Of a DNA stretch of 63,059 nt, positions 8,332 through 17,598 are shown piece by piece. The notes beneath the pieces were generated by a model. It did no database searches. It had not been told where the DNA came from and saw only the letters and a program-made list of their open reading frames with translations. The DNA is taken from positions 1 through 63,059 of the forward strand of contig NZ_JAKZGL010000019.1 of NCBI RefSeq assembly GCF_022549355.1, in the 5' to 3' direction. The translations under genes and the position numbers were made by a program. The DNA is from Acinetobacter sp. NIPH 2699 (GTDB lineage: Bacteria; Pseudomonadota; Gammaproteobacteria; Pseudomonadales; Moraxellaceae). Each line of letters opens with the position of its first letter. Position 1 is the stretch's first letter.

Positions 8332-9000
8332 ATGTTCATGATTATTTACGGATTCATCATCACACTCATCAGCTATCTCATCGCAAAACCGCTGAATAAA
8401 AAAATCCCTCAAGTTCCTTTAATTGTCTTTGCCATGTTTATTGTGATTGGATTATTGTTCATTCTAGGCATTCCCTATGAGCAATATATGCATAGCGTCG
8501 ATAGTACGTTTAATCATCTACTGGGTTATGTCACTGTCGCCTTAGCAATTCCTTTGGCTGCCATGCGTTATGATGATCTACCGATTAAATCTATGCTTGG
8601 AATTTTATGCTTTGCGAGTATTAGTGCGGTTGCCTTACCTATGGGGCTAGCATACTTATTACATATGTCTGAGCCAACCATTATGGCTTTCGCAACGCGT
8701 GCTGTAACCACACCTATCGCTCTAAATATTGCCACCCTATTACATGCGCCGTTGATGATGGTGACGCTGATCGTAATTTTATCTGGTGTCATTGGCGCAG
8801 CCTTTTCACCTTGGATCTTAAAGCACATCCATGATGAACGTGCCTCTGGTTTGGCTTTAGGTTTGGCCGCTCATGCTATCGGTACTGCTCAAGCATGGCA
8901 GCGCGGTCCAGTGGCTGGGCGGTATGCAGCATTTGGCATGGCAGTTAATGGTGTCTTTACAGCCATTTGGTTACCCACCTTTATTTTATCTTTATCATAA
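8332..9000 (+). CDS. LrgB-family membrane protein
   Basis: A 222-residue multi-span membrane protein with the LrgB signature: AVTTPIALNIATLL, a VILSGVIGA stretch and the ASGLALGLAAHAIGTAQA segment near the C-terminus. LrgB proteins act with LrgA in control of autolysis or in pyruvate/glycolate-type export. The frame is open back to 8284, overlapping the lrgA-like gene, but ATG 8332 has GAGG (8320-8323) 8 bases before it and starts at the first membrane span, so I prefer it. The two genes are then separated by only 11 bases and form an operon. Confidence 0.9.
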   Translation: MFMIIYGFIITLISYLIAKPLNKKIPQVPLIVFAMFIVIGLLFILGIPYEQYMHSVDSTFNHLLGYVTVALAIPLAAMRYDDLPIKSMLGILCFASISAVALPMGLAYLLHMSEPTIMAFATRAVTTPIALNIATLLHAPLMMVTLIVILSGVIGAAFSPWILKHIHDERASGLALGLAAHAIGTAQAWQRGPVAGRYAAFGMAVNGVFTAIWLPTFILSLS

Positions 9001-9085
9001 TTTTTGTCACAAATCCCAGATTAATATTGAACTGGTTATTACAAATCACCCATAATAGAACACTTGAACATTAAATGGATTTTTG

Positions 9086-9532
9086 ATGATGGGGAAAAAA
9101 TTAATAAGTACTTTATTTTTATCGGCAATCAGCAGTTTTACTTTTGCAATCGATATTACAGGTATGTGGCAAAGTATTGATGACAAAACAGGTGCGCCGA
9201 AAGCTTTAGTTGAAATTCGCCAAGAAACGAATGGAACCTATACAGGGAAAATAGTAAAACTGACTCCTCGTATAGGCTATACACCAAAGGAAAAATGTAT
9301 AGATTGCCCCGCTCCTTATACCGATAAACCAATTGTAGGTTTAGATGTGGTTACAGGATTAAAGTATAGCGAAGGCTTAAACTATACCAATGGTCGTATT
9401 CTTGATCCAAATACCGGAAAAATTTATAGTATGCGAGCTAAACTCAATGCCAATGGTAAGCGCTTACACTTGCGTGGTTATTTAGGTGTTTCTGCGCTAG
9501 GTCGCAATCAAATTTGGATTCGTGCAGATTAA
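9086..9532 (+). CDS. DUF2147 exported protein
   Basis: A protein of about 148 residues with a Sec signal peptide (KKLISTLFLSAISSFTFA) and the DUF2147 signature GMWQSIDDKTGAPKALVEI at the start of the mature part, then a lipocalin-like beta-rich body ending in GRNQIWIRAD. The family is widespread in proteobacteria and its function is not established. Three possible starts lie in a row (TTG 9083, ATG 9086, ATG 9089). A candidate promoter (TTGAAC about 9027, CATAAT about 9051) lies upstream. Two cysteines in CIDCPAPY could form a disulfide. Confidence 0.85.
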   Translation: MMGKKLISTLFLSAISSFTFAIDITGMWQSIDDKTGAPKALVEIRQETNGTYTGKIVKLTPRIGYTPKEKCIDCPAPYTDKPIVGLDVVTGLKYSEGLNYTNGRILDPNTGKIYSMRAKLNANGKRLHLRGYLGVSALGRNQIWIRAD

Positions 9533-9546
9533 AAAACTGCTGAAAT

Positions 9547-9580
9547 AAAAAAAGCCCTATTGTTTAATAGGGCTTTTTTT
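9547..9580. terminator. Bidirectional terminator between DUF2147 gene and prc
   Basis: Perfect 11-bp stem AAAGCCCTATT (9551-9561) with AATAGGGCTTT (9566-9576), 4-base loop, A-run before and T-run after. Confidence 0.92.
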
Positions 9581-9599
9581 ATCAAGGACAATGACGAAA

Positions 9600-11783
9600 T
9601 TAACGTCCTTGTAATTTGGCATAATCTAAAAGTACATTGGCAGCCTCAGTGACAAAGGTCTCTTCTTCTGGCAACGCTGGGCGTTGGTGCGCTTTCATCT
9701 TAGCGCGCGACTCAACCAGTGCATCAATTGAGGCTTGATAGCTTTCCCAATTTGCGTAAGGCGTTTGACCTGTTGCTAAACGACGCTGGTTTTCTGCATT
9801 TAAGGTTTGTTGCTCTAAATCAATCAACTCTGCACGACGTTGGTTTATATCCAGCACAACCCGCTTCTGAGCAGAGGTTTTCTGAGCAATTGCCTTACGT
9901 TCTTCTAAGTATTTAAACTGAGAATCTGCTGCAACACGCTCAGCAGAAAACTGTGCCAGTTTAGCCACATAAGGTTGTACTGAACCTTCTCGCTTGAACG
10001 GCGCGGTTGGAATCGTATCCCATTTCAAAGCATTTTTCGCTTTACGCTCACCAAATTCTTCATTGTAAATATCAACCAATTTAATATCTGGGATTACCCC
10101 TTTATTTTGGGTACTTCCACCAGTCACACGATAGAATTTACGCTGTGTCAGCGTCGCTTGCCCATAAGCCAATGAATCCAGCTGAACCTGTGCCGTACCT
10201 TTTCCAGTGGTGGTGCTGCCAATCACAATACCACGCTCATAATCTTGAATCGCAGCAGAATAAATCTCACTTGCCGATGCAGAAGCCAAGTTTACAAGAA
10301 CCGCTAATGGACCTGCATACGTTTGTGCACCGCCATCCGTATCTTCAAAGACGTTGACATTGCCATTGCCATCACGGATCTGTACAACAGGACCTGATTT
10401 GATCACTTGCCCTAACATACGCGCAACTTCTTCTAATGAACCACCCGGATCATTGCGTAAATCAATCAAAATCCCGTCAACATTCTTCGCCTTCAGCGCT
10501 TCAAATGCTTTGGCAGTATCGACAGAAACCGAACGGTATTCTGTACCTGCACGACGTGAGCGGTAATCAAAATAGAATGATGGGATTTCAATCACACCAA
10601 AGACATGCTTTTTGCCATCCCGTGTAATATCAACTGTACGTGATCGAACACCCGCATCTTCTTCTTGAATGATATCGCGAACCAAAGTGACGTTACGCGC
10701 CTGACTCATTGCTGCGCCTGTACCTAACAAGCGCACAACAACTTTGGTTCCACGTTTACCACGGATCAATCCCACAATTTCCGAACTTGGCCAACCAATC
10801 ACATCCACCATTTTCTCGCCATCTTGAGCAACCCCAATAATGCGATCTCCTGATTTCACTTGACCTGATTTACTTGCTGGGCCACCCTCAACAATGGTTT
10901 CAATTCGAGTGTAATCTTCGTTGCCACGCTCAGGACGAATCGAAACCCCAATTCCTTCTAAACGCAATGTCGTTTGGCGATTCAACTCCATTGCATCAAT
11001 CGGTGGATAATAATTACTGTGTGGATCATAGGTCGCTAACATCGCATTCAGTGTCTTTTCTAACACATCATCGCTTTTCACCCGTCCCATCCGTTCCAAC
11101 TGACGCGTATAGCGTTTCGTCAGTGTTTGAACAGGCGTCAAATCTTCTGGTCCAGTCAAATCTTGACCATTCGCAAGAGATGGATTCTCTTTTAACGCTT
11201 TTTGTTTGGCTTGCTCTTCTTCTTTACTGATCGTCAAATTAATCAGTTGTGAAACCAACATCTTTTGCCAATGAGTTTGTTGTTCAGCTTTGCTATTGAA
11301 ATAAGGAACTTTCTCACGATCGATATCCAAATAAACATCTTTCTGCTGCAAGTTTTGCGGCTTCTTTAATTCAGCCAACATAAACTCATAGAATTCTCTT
11401 AATCGTTCACGATATTGCGCATGAATCGCAAAAGGACCTGTTAGGTTTCCTGCTTTCAGCGAGCCACCAAAATTTGAAGCATATTTATTCTTATAATCTT
11501 CAACTTCATTGCTTAAGAATAATGAATGATCAGGATCAAGGCTATCAAGATACATATCTAAAATACGTTTTGACGTCGTCGCATCCAAACGCATATTGAG
11601 ATAATGTTGACGATCAACCAATGTTGCTAACTGACGTGCGACCAATGCTTGTTCTTGTGATGGCTTGATCACCGTTGAAACGGCAGGCGCTTCTGTCGCC
11701 GCAATTGCCTCATTCATGGTATGAGAGAAAAATAAACCACCAGTCGCAATTGCAACTGCACACGCTATCATTTGAAGTTTCAT
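9600..11783 (-). CDS. prc: Carboxy-terminal processing protease Prc (Tsp)
   Basis: A 727-residue periplasmic serine protease of family S41. A signal peptide (MKLQMIACAVAIATGGLFF) opens the protein. A PDZ domain lies at about 275-360 (GIGVSI ... GDRIIGV). The catalytic region has SASASE with nucleophile Ser503, Asp514 and Lys528 (GKG); their spacing (11 and 25) matches E. coli Tsp S430/D441/K455. Prc trims or degrades envelope proteins, including murein hydrolases and tagged polypeptides. The frame opens upstream at a TTG (11813), but the ATG at 11783 gives a clean signal peptide. Confidence 0.95.
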   Translation of the reverse strand: MKLQMIACAVAIATGGLFFSHTMNEAIAATEAPAVSTVIKPSQEQALVARQLATLVDRQHYLNMRLDATTSKRILDMYLDSLDPDHSLFLSNEVEDYKNKYASNFGGSLKAGNLTGPFAIHAQYRERLREFYEFMLAELKKPQNLQQKDVYLDIDREKVPYFNSKAEQQTHWQKMLVSQLINLTISKEEEQAKQKALKENPSLANGQDLTGPEDLTPVQTLTKRYTRQLERMGRVKSDDVLEKTLNAMLATYDPHSNYYPPIDAMELNRQTTLRLEGIGVSIRPERGNEDYTRIETIVEGGPASKSGQVKSGDRIIGVAQDGEKMVDVIGWPSSEIVGLIRGKRGTKVVVRLLGTGAAMSQARNVTLVRDIIQEEDAGVRSRTVDITRDGKKHVFGVIEIPSFYFDYRSRRAGTEYRSVSVDTAKAFEALKAKNVDGILIDLRNDPGGSLEEVARMLGQVIKSGPVVQIRDGNGNVNVFEDTDGGAQTYAGPLAVLVNLASASASEIYSAAIQDYERGIVIGSTTTGKGTAQVQLDSLAYGQATLTQRKFYRVTGGSTQNKGVIPDIKLVDIYNEEFGERKAKNALKWDTIPTAPFKREGSVQPYVAKLAQFSAERVAADSQFKYLEERKAIAQKTSAQKRVVLDINQRRAELIDLEQQTLNAENQRRLATGQTPYANWESYQASIDALVESRAKMKAHQRPALPEEETFVTEAANVLLDYAKLQGR

Positions 11784-12032
11784 AAAATTTTGGTGCTTCC
11801 TTGGATATGGCAATTATTACACGCTGATCGCATCAAGATGAACATATTTCATTCAGCATTTTATCAGCCTGTAAAACTCATTGGTTGTTAAAAATAACGT
11901 CTCAATAAGTATTTATCATCAATATCATGTAGTTTTATCATATTCTGTACTGACAAAATGTAGCAAATCATTGCACAATTTAGCTATCGTTTTTTACATC
12001 AAATTTTTTATCAAAATTCAAACGGAATCCTT

Positions 12033-13052
12033 ATGATCGGCGCATTGATGCTGGATATAGCTGGCACAGAACTCACCCAAGAAGATATTGAATTATTACA
12101 AGCGCCACAAGTTGGTGGCATGATTTTATTTGCACGAAATATTGAATCACCGCAACAAGTTCGCGCCTTAACGGATCATATGCGCCAAATCCGCCCTGAC
12201 ATTCTGGTTGCAGTCGATCAAGAGGGTGGACGCGTACAACGTTTAAGACAAGGTTTTACCCTACTGCCAGCAATGGGTCGACTGGGTGAGCATTATCTCA
12301 ATGCCCCACAACAAGCGATTGAACTCGCAGAACAATGTGGTTGGTTAATGGCAATTGAAGTTCTTGCTGTTGGTATTGATTTTAGTTTTGCTCCAGTTTT
12401 AGACCTAAATGATGTCAGTGATGTGATCGGTGATCGTGGTTTTGCCAAAAATATGCAAGACATCGTACCGCTTGCAGATGCCTTTATGCGCGGAATGAAA
12501 AAAGCGGGTATGGCAACCACAGGCAAACACTTCCCTGGACATGGTTCAGTCAAAGCCGACTCACATGTCGCAGCAGCGATTGATAGTCGTTCATATCAGG
12601 AAATCCATGATAAAGACATGCAAAGTTTCATTCAGCTCATGCCACAGCTTGATGCACTGATGCCTGCGCATGTGATCTATGATCAAGTCGATCCAAACCC
12701 AGCAGGTTTTTCACCATTCTGGTTACAAAATATTTTACGCCAACAACTTAAATTTGACGGTGTCTTGTTCTCTGATGATTTAAGTATGCAAGCTGCATGT
12801 GTGGCAGGTGGTGCAGATGCACGTATCCAAGCGGCATTAACCGCAGGCTGTGACATGGGCTTGGTCTGTAATGATCGTGCTGCTGCATGTACTGCATTAG
12901 ATGGCATTCAACAACTTGCTTTACCAAATCAACAACGCTTAGAACGTATGCGCGGTAAAATCCCAAATATCCAAGTGGGTACAACACTGACTTTAGATGA
13001 AAACTGGCAAAACGTCAGAAAAGTCATTGAAGAGTTTAAGAATTCGTTCTAA
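12033..13052 (+). CDS. nagZ: Beta-N-acetylhexosaminidase NagZ
   Basis: A 339-residue cytoplasmic glycoside hydrolase of family 3. It removes N-acetylglucosamine from anhydro-muropeptides during peptidoglycan recycling. Signature KHFPGHGSVKADSH at 165-178 carries the mobile-loop Asp/His pair (D176, H178), and FSDDLSM near residue 248 carries the nucleophile Asp. DQEGGRVQR at 62-70 is the usual substrate-binding stretch. Length is normal for the family. The gene stands alone, divergent from prc, with an AT-rich promoter region of about 250 bases between them. Confidence 0.95.
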   Translation: MIGALMLDIAGTELTQEDIELLQAPQVGGMILFARNIESPQQVRALTDHMRQIRPDILVAVDQEGGRVQRLRQGFTLLPAMGRLGEHYLNAPQQAIELAEQCGWLMAIEVLAVGIDFSFAPVLDLNDVSDVIGDRGFAKNMQDIVPLADAFMRGMKKAGMATTGKHFPGHGSVKADSHVAAAIDSRSYQEIHDKDMQSFIQLMPQLDALMPAHVIYDQVDPNPAGFSPFWLQNILRQQLKFDGVLFSDDLSMQAACVAGGADARIQAALTAGCDMGLVCNDRAAACTALDGIQQLALPNQQRLERMRGKIPNIQVGTTLTLDENWQNVRKVIEEFKNSF

Positions 13053-13079
13053 CTTTACTTAGATTTTTTCATTGTTTTA

Positions 13080-13295
13080 TTAGCATGATGGAATCTTGCC
13101 GAGTGCTCATCTAATTGAAGGATTTTGCCTTCGGCTCGACTTACTTTTCAGGGATGAAAAGTAAGCAAAAATTTTCGCAGCTTTAGTCGCTGCTCATAGG
13201 CTGGGGGTACATCCTGAGCAATTTCAAAGCAACGCTTTGAAAGCAGCGCAAGACCAGCCCAACGGTGGCATCCATGCCGCCCCACGATAGTAAAT
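13080..13295. repeat. Structured GC-richer intergenic element with several perfect hairpins
   Basis: The 337 bases between nagZ and the methyltransferase hold no gene but an unusually structured core. Visible inverted repeats: CTTACTTTTC (13140-13149) with GAAAAGTAAG (13156-13165); TTTCAAAGC (13222-13230) with GCTTTGAAA (13234-13242); GGCA-TCCA-TGCC (13267-13278); and a long-range pair GGCTGG (13199-13204) with CCAGCC (13254-13259) that encloses the second hairpin. It is richer in GC than the flanks. I take it as a dispersed intergenic repeat or a structured RNA; a single window cannot tell which. Confidence 0.5.
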
Positions 13296-13389
13296 AACAA
13301 ACCTAAAATCGGATTTGGTGGAAAAATCTCAATTCAAAAAAGAGATTAATTTTATATATCCTAATTAGGAAAAATAGAGTCTAGGACAG

Positions 13390-14232
13390 ATGACACAACA
13401 ACTTTCGAAACATCGCCACATTTCATTTACAGCGCACTATACGGGGTATATTTGGTATCAAATGGGGATTTCACACCCTGCACTTGCAACAGCAAAAGGA
13501 AAAACCTTGGCTGCCTTAGTTCATCCGATTGAAAGCTGGGCGGAGAAATATGTTGGTGGCAGCATGCGCACCACCCTAAAACAACGCCACACCATGCTCG
13601 ATACACATTTAAAAGTATTAATTGAACAACATCCTGATTTACAAGTGCTTGAAATTGCTTGTGGATTATCCCCACGTGGCTGGTGGTTTAGACAGCACTA
13701 CCCAGATATCACCTATCGCGAACTCGACCTGCCCGATATGGCCGCAACAAAACAAGCTGCCCTACAACAGATTGAGACTCCTGTTGATGAGGTACTTTCT
13801 GTGGATTTATTCACAGATGCTTTTGCCACTGCTTTTGAAGCATTTGATCCAAAGCGCCCCTTGGTTATTATTAGCGAAGGATTGATTAACTATTTTGATA
13901 AACCACTGTTACAACAACTGATTAAGTCGATTGCGATCTATGGTCATGGCTTTAAAGCACTACATTACTTAACCGATATTTATCCTGAACCGACTCAAAA
14001 TAAACTCGCAACAATTATCTGGAATAGCAGTCGCTTACTCAAATGGATGTCACGTAGTGCGTTTAGCTTTCATTTCAAAACACCAGCAGAAGCTGAACAC
14101 TTTTTCCAAGAGGCGGGCTTTAAACAAGTTGAAGTGCTTCAACCCAAACAATTCTTTAAACAAGTCACGTTAGAAAATAATAACCAGCATTTGGGTGATC
14201 TGGTTTGGATGATTCAAGCAAGCAATACCTAA
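13390..14232 (+). CDS. Class I SAM-dependent methyltransferase, LCMT-like family
   Basis: A 280-residue protein of the leucine carboxyl methyltransferase (LCMT)/Ppm1-like group of class I methyltransferases. Motif I is LEIACGLSPRGWWF (about 85-98), followed by an acidic ELDLPDM at motif II and VIISEGLINYF after it, all typical of this group. Bacterial members methylate unknown carboxylates or natural products; the substrate here is unknown. A short AGGA sits just before the ATG. The gene is monocistronic, with the structured element upstream and a terminator downstream. Confidence 0.8.
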   Translation: MTQQLSKHRHISFTAHYTGYIWYQMGISHPALATAKGKTLAALVHPIESWAEKYVGGSMRTTLKQRHTMLDTHLKVLIEQHPDLQVLEIACGLSPRGWWFRQHYPDITYRELDLPDMAATKQAALQQIETPVDEVLSVDLFTDAFATAFEAFDPKRPLVIISEGLINYFDKPLLQQLIKSIAIYGHGFKALHYLTDIYPEPTQNKLATIIWNSSRLLKWMSRSAFSFHFKTPAEAEHFFQEAGFKQVEVLQPKQFFKQVTLENNNQHLGDLVWMIQASNT

Positions 14233-14240
14233 AGACTAAA

Positions 14241-14275
14241 AAAGAGAAGTCGCAAATCGCCACTTCTCTTTTTTT
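14241..14275. terminator. Bidirectional terminator between methyltransferase and hydrolase genes
   Basis: Stem AAAGAGAAGT (14241-14250) with ACTTCTCTTT (14262-14271), 11-base loop and T-run, between convergent genes. Confidence 0.88.
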
Positions 14276-14292
14276 AATTTAATTCTGTAAAA

Positions 14293-15603
14293 TTAAGCTT
14301 GTTTTTGACGCTCAATAAAACGCGTTAAACGTTCAGCAACGTCAAAACTACCATGTTTAAACAAAATACGAAGCCCTTGTTCAGTCGCATCAAAAATTAA
14401 ACATTCGATCTTAAACGCACCCTCTTCATCAGCCAAATGTAAGGCTAAGTCACGCGGATGCTGACTCACAAAATCAAGCTGCTCAAGATGATCTAGTTTT
14501 AGATAGACGCCAAAGAAGGTGATATCGACGATGTTCACAACAGTTTCAGTTTCGAGATGACGGTGGGTCAACTTTGTGTCGGGTTGTAAAACAGCAATAC
14601 GCTCTTCGCCACGACGTTCAATTTGTTGCATCTGTTCACGTGTCATCGAAATAATACCATCAAGATTATCGATGGATTCACCTTTCAGAAATGAAGTAAA
14701 CAAATTCATGGTTTCTTTACGGCGTTGCAATTGCGGTACGTGGTCTGCATTGGCAATCAAGGCAAACTGCATATCTTGGCACTGCAAAGCAAAATCTGCA
14801 TTTTCATGCGGCAAAGTAAAACTATCGTACTGTCCTGCTGCCACTAAGGTTTTACATTGCGGAACAGGTACATTACTTAAGCGCAATAAACGATTACAGT
14901 TAATTTCATAACGCTCACGCTCAGTGCTACTGAACTCAGCCATCTGTCTAAAGAACAATCGTTTCGCTGTCGGCGACATACGTGTTTTATCTAGTTTGGC
15001 ATGATTGACTAAATACAGAATAACCGCCTGACCAAATTCCTCCATACGATCTTCACGCATTAAATGCAATGATTCTTCAAGCAACATGCGCCAGCTTTTA
15101 CGGGTCTTTTGCATGACACCCATCAACACCATACGCTCCATCAGCTCTGGACGTTGATCCGCAAATGAAGATGCAATAACAGACCCTAATGACATGCCCA
15201 TCATTGAAACTTTATCAATTCCAACGATATCGAGCCATTGCCCAAGCATTTTAGATAAATCTGGCAATTCTAGAATTGAAGCTGATTCACCTGTATCAAC
15301 ATTGCGAATTTGTTGATTTGAACCCATCGACGGTAAGTCAATCAATATGACAGGACCACTCTCAAAGAGTTGTTCAACACAATACTTATAAGAGTTAAAG
15401 TTTTGAAATGCGCCCCCGACAATTACAATCGGCGTATTGTGGATCGTTTTAGGATCTGCAATTGCCATATATTCAATTTTCCAACCATCGATCCACGTGG
15501 TACGCGCTGGCTGCTTAAAACTGTTTTTATTGTAGATGTCAAAAAAACCAAAGCCTGTGTAGCTATGATTTATATCCGAGTCCATTTGGATAATGGAATT
15601 CAT
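14293..15603 (-). CDS. Alpha/beta hydrolase with C-terminal PilZ-like domain
   Basis: A 436-residue cytoplasmic protein. Residues about 55-310 form an alpha/beta hydrolase with nucleophile elbow GMSLG (Ser138), candidate Asp260 (GQYDSF) and His288 (ADHVPQ), so a full catalytic triad is visible. Residues about 328-436 look like a separate beta-rich domain with RRGEER (RxxxR, R331/R335) and DITFFG (360-365), which match the two c-di-GMP contact motifs of PilZ domains (RxxxR and D/NxSxxG, with Thr for Ser). If real, c-di-GMP would control the hydrolase. The substrate is unknown. The ATG at 15603 has an excellent GGAGGAAGGA ribosome binding site, so the longer upstream frame is ignored. It lies divergent from proA. 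Confidence 0.75.
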   Translation of the reverse strand: MNSIIQMDSDINHSYTGFGFFDIYNKNSFKQPARTTWIDGWKIEYMAIADPKTIHNTPIVIVGGAFQNFNSYKYCVEQLFESGPVILIDLPSMGSNQQIRNVDTGESASILELPDLSKMLGQWLDIVGIDKVSMMGMSLGSVIASSFADQRPELMERMVLMGVMQKTRKSWRMLLEESLHLMREDRMEEFGQAVILYLVNHAKLDKTRMSPTAKRLFFRQMAEFSSTERERYEINCNRLLRLSNVPVPQCKTLVAAGQYDSFTLPHENADFALQCQDMQFALIANADHVPQLQRRKETMNLFTSFLKGESIDNLDGIISMTREQMQQIERRGEERIAVLQPDTKLTHRHLETETVVNIVDITFFGVYLKLDHLEQLDFVSQHPRDLALHLADEEGAFKIECLIFDATEQGLRILFKHGSFDVAERLTRFIERQKQA

Positions 15604-15957
15604 GTCCTTCCTCCATCCTTGTTTATTTTTCTGTTGCAAGCATCTCATTGTCAGCGATTTCTACCTGCACGTTAACAAATTTATAAAATTTGTCTTACAT
15701 TTATCCTATACTTTTTCATTCTATACAAATGCACGTTTTATACGCAATCATTTCCTTAACCACTTATCTTGTTTGATCCAATAATCTTTTGCAAAATATG
15801 TAATTTCAACTCTATATTCAATATCCCCATCGCACTAAAATAAAAAAAATTGCGTCAATTAACATTCTTAATTTTTTTGAATTGTCAGTTCCGCCTATTC
15901 ATTGTTCGGCATTTGACTGTTACTATCTTTATAAATACATGCAATCATCAAAATGCT
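15604..15957. other. AT-rich divergent intergenic region (hydrolase/proA)
   Basis: This 354-base stretch separates the divergent hydrolase and proA genes and must contain both promoters. A reading frame in phase with proA extends back to 15850, but it is AT-rich and not typical of ProA. I see no RNA gene, repeat or convincing operator. Confidence 0.4.
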
Positions 15958-17223
15958 ATGCAAGACTCTATTCAAAACTATATGCAACAGGTAGGCACTC
16001 AGGCACGTCAAGCGTCTCGTGTTTTAACCAGCGCATCAACTCATTTGAAAAACCATGCCTTGTCTGCAATTTATACGGCTTTAGAAAATAATCAAGCACA
16101 AATTTTAGCAGCCAATCAAATTGATATGGAGAATGGGCGCCAACGTCAATTAGACAATGCCTTGCTTGATCGTTTGGAACTAACGCCTGCGCGTTTTAAA
16201 GGGATGTTACAAGGTCTAAAAGATGTGATTCATCTTATAGATCCAATCGGGGAAATTACAGATCTTGCCTATCGCCCATCGGGGATTCAACTCGGTAAAA
16301 TGCGTGTTCCACTCGGTGTAATTGGAATGATTTATGAATCAAGACCGAATGTGACACTTGAAGCTGCCTCATTGGCATTAAAATCAGGGAATGCGATTAT
16401 TTTACGTGGTGGTTCAGAAGCACTGGAATCCAACAAGGCCATTGCTATCGCGATTCAACATGGTCTACAAATGTCTGGTTTGCCTGAACATGCGGTTCAA
16501 GTGATTGATACACCAGATCGTGCAGCAGTCGGTCATTTGATTACCATGACCGAATATGTCGATGTCATTGTACCGCGTGGCGGCAAAAGCCTGATTGAGC
16601 GTATTAGCCAAGAGGCACGTATTCCTGTGATTAAGCATTTAGATGGCAACTGCCACATATTTGTTGAAGCACAAGCCGACCTACAAAAAGCCTTACCAAT
16701 TGCGCTAAATGCCAAAACACATCGTTACGGTGTTTGTAATGCCATGGAAAGCTTATTGGTAGATGAAGCCATTGCTGAAGAATTCTTACCTCGTGTTGCT
16801 GAGCTTTATGCTGAAAAACAAGTTGAGCTACGCGGCTGCCCTGAAACACAACGTATTTTAGGTGTATCTGTTAAAACTGCGACTGAAGAAGATTGGTATA
16901 CCGAATATTTAGGTCCAATCCTTGCGGTGAAAGTCGTAACAGGAATGAATGAGGCAATTGAACATATCAATAAGTATGGTTCTCATCATACTGATGCGAT
17001 TATCACGGAAAACTTTAGTCTGGCGCGTGAATTCTTGGCACGTGTTGATTCAAGCTCAGTTATGATCAATGCTTCAACACGCTTTGCTGACGGTTTTGAA
17101 TATGGTCTAGGTGCAGAAATTGGCATTTCAACCGATAAGATTCATGCCCGTGGTCCAGTTGGTTTAGAAGGCTTAACTTCTCAGAAATGGATCGTTTTTG
17201 GAGATGGCCAAATCCGTCAATAA
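15958..17223 (+). CDS. proA: Gamma-glutamyl phosphate reductase ProA
   Basis: A 421-residue NADPH-dependent enzyme that reduces gamma-glutamyl phosphate to glutamate semialdehyde, the second step of proline synthesis. It belongs to the aldehyde dehydrogenase superfamily. The NAD(P)-binding stretch [15 protein letters not shown], the cysteine loop [13 protein letters not shown] with the catalytic Cys, and the C-terminal [24 protein letters not shown] are all conserved. The frame is open for 36 more codons upstream, but the ATG at 15958 matches the family start ([17 protein letters not shown]) and length. The proB kinase gene is not adjacent in this window. Confidence 0.95.
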   Translation: MQDSIQNYMQQVGTQARQASRVLTSASTHLKNHALSAIYTALENNQAQILAANQIDMENGRQRQLDNALLDRLELTPARFKGMLQGLKDVIHLIDPIGEITDLAYRPSGIQLGKMRVPLGVIGMIYESRPNVTLEAASLALKSGNAIILRGGSEALESNKAIAIAIQHGLQMSGLPEHAVQVIDTPDRAAVGHLITMTEYVDVIVPRGGKSLIERISQEARIPVIKHLDGNCHIFVEAQADLQKALPIALNAKTHRYGVCNAMESLLVDEAIAEEFLPRVAELYAEKQVELRGCPETQRILGVSVKTATEEDWYTEYLGPILAVKVVTGMNEAIEHINKYGSHHTDAIITENFSLAREFLARVDSSSVMINASTRFADGFEYGLGAEIGISTDKIHARGPVGLEGLTSQKWIVFGDGQIRQ

Positions 17224-17224
17224 T

Positions 17225-17305
17225 TTATTTATCTGACCGCATCGCTCTTGCGAAATTGCGGAACAATGTTCCTCATTCTCTAGCGATGTTCAGATTTATA
17301 AATAA
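17225..17305. repeat. Long imperfect inverted repeat downstream of proA
   Basis: Left arm 17225-17246 (TTATTTATCTGACC then GCATCGCT) can pair with right arm 17282-17305 (AGCGATGTTCAGATT then TATAAATAA), with one 4-base bulge and a few mismatches. The loop holds a perfect palindrome GGAACA-A-TGTTCC (17260-17272). It is not followed by a T-run, so it is not a simple terminator. It may be an RNA processing or stabilising structure or a small mobile repeat. Confidence 0.45.
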
Positions 17306-17331
17306 CCAAATACTGACATTAAAAATGGACG

Positions 17332-17371
17332 ACACGATAAAGCGCATTAAGTTGATCTTTATCGTGTTTTT
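17332..17371 (+). terminator. Rho-independent terminator downstream of proA
   Basis: Stem ACACGATAAAG (17332-17342) with CTTTATCGTGT (17357-17367) followed by TTTT. It sits about 110 bases past the proA stop and before ackA. Between 17372 and the ackA start (about 227 bases) I see nothing beyond a presumed ackA promoter. Confidence 0.75.
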
Positions 17372-17598
17372 ACATATTTCCATACAAAAAACCGAGTAAA
17401 ACGAACAGATCAATCCAATGATCGCTTTATTTGCAAACTATACTGAACTTAAATCTATAAATCAGTTGTCTTGGCTAAAACATTTCTTGACCAATACAAC
17501 ATCTATGTGAATATCGGGTACTTGGCCTCACTGCATTAAATTATTGCAGCCAAATCAAAGTGCTCATCATAAAATTAGAATCTGTTAGGTGGTCAAAC

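Noticed and set aside
10874..11230. A 118-codon plus-strand frame opposite prc
   Set aside because: It is the complement of a strongly conserved coding region of prc and shows no family resemblance.
15850..15957. N-terminal extension of proA
   Set aside because: The added 36 residues are AT-rich, do not resemble any ProA start, and would make the protein longer than the family.
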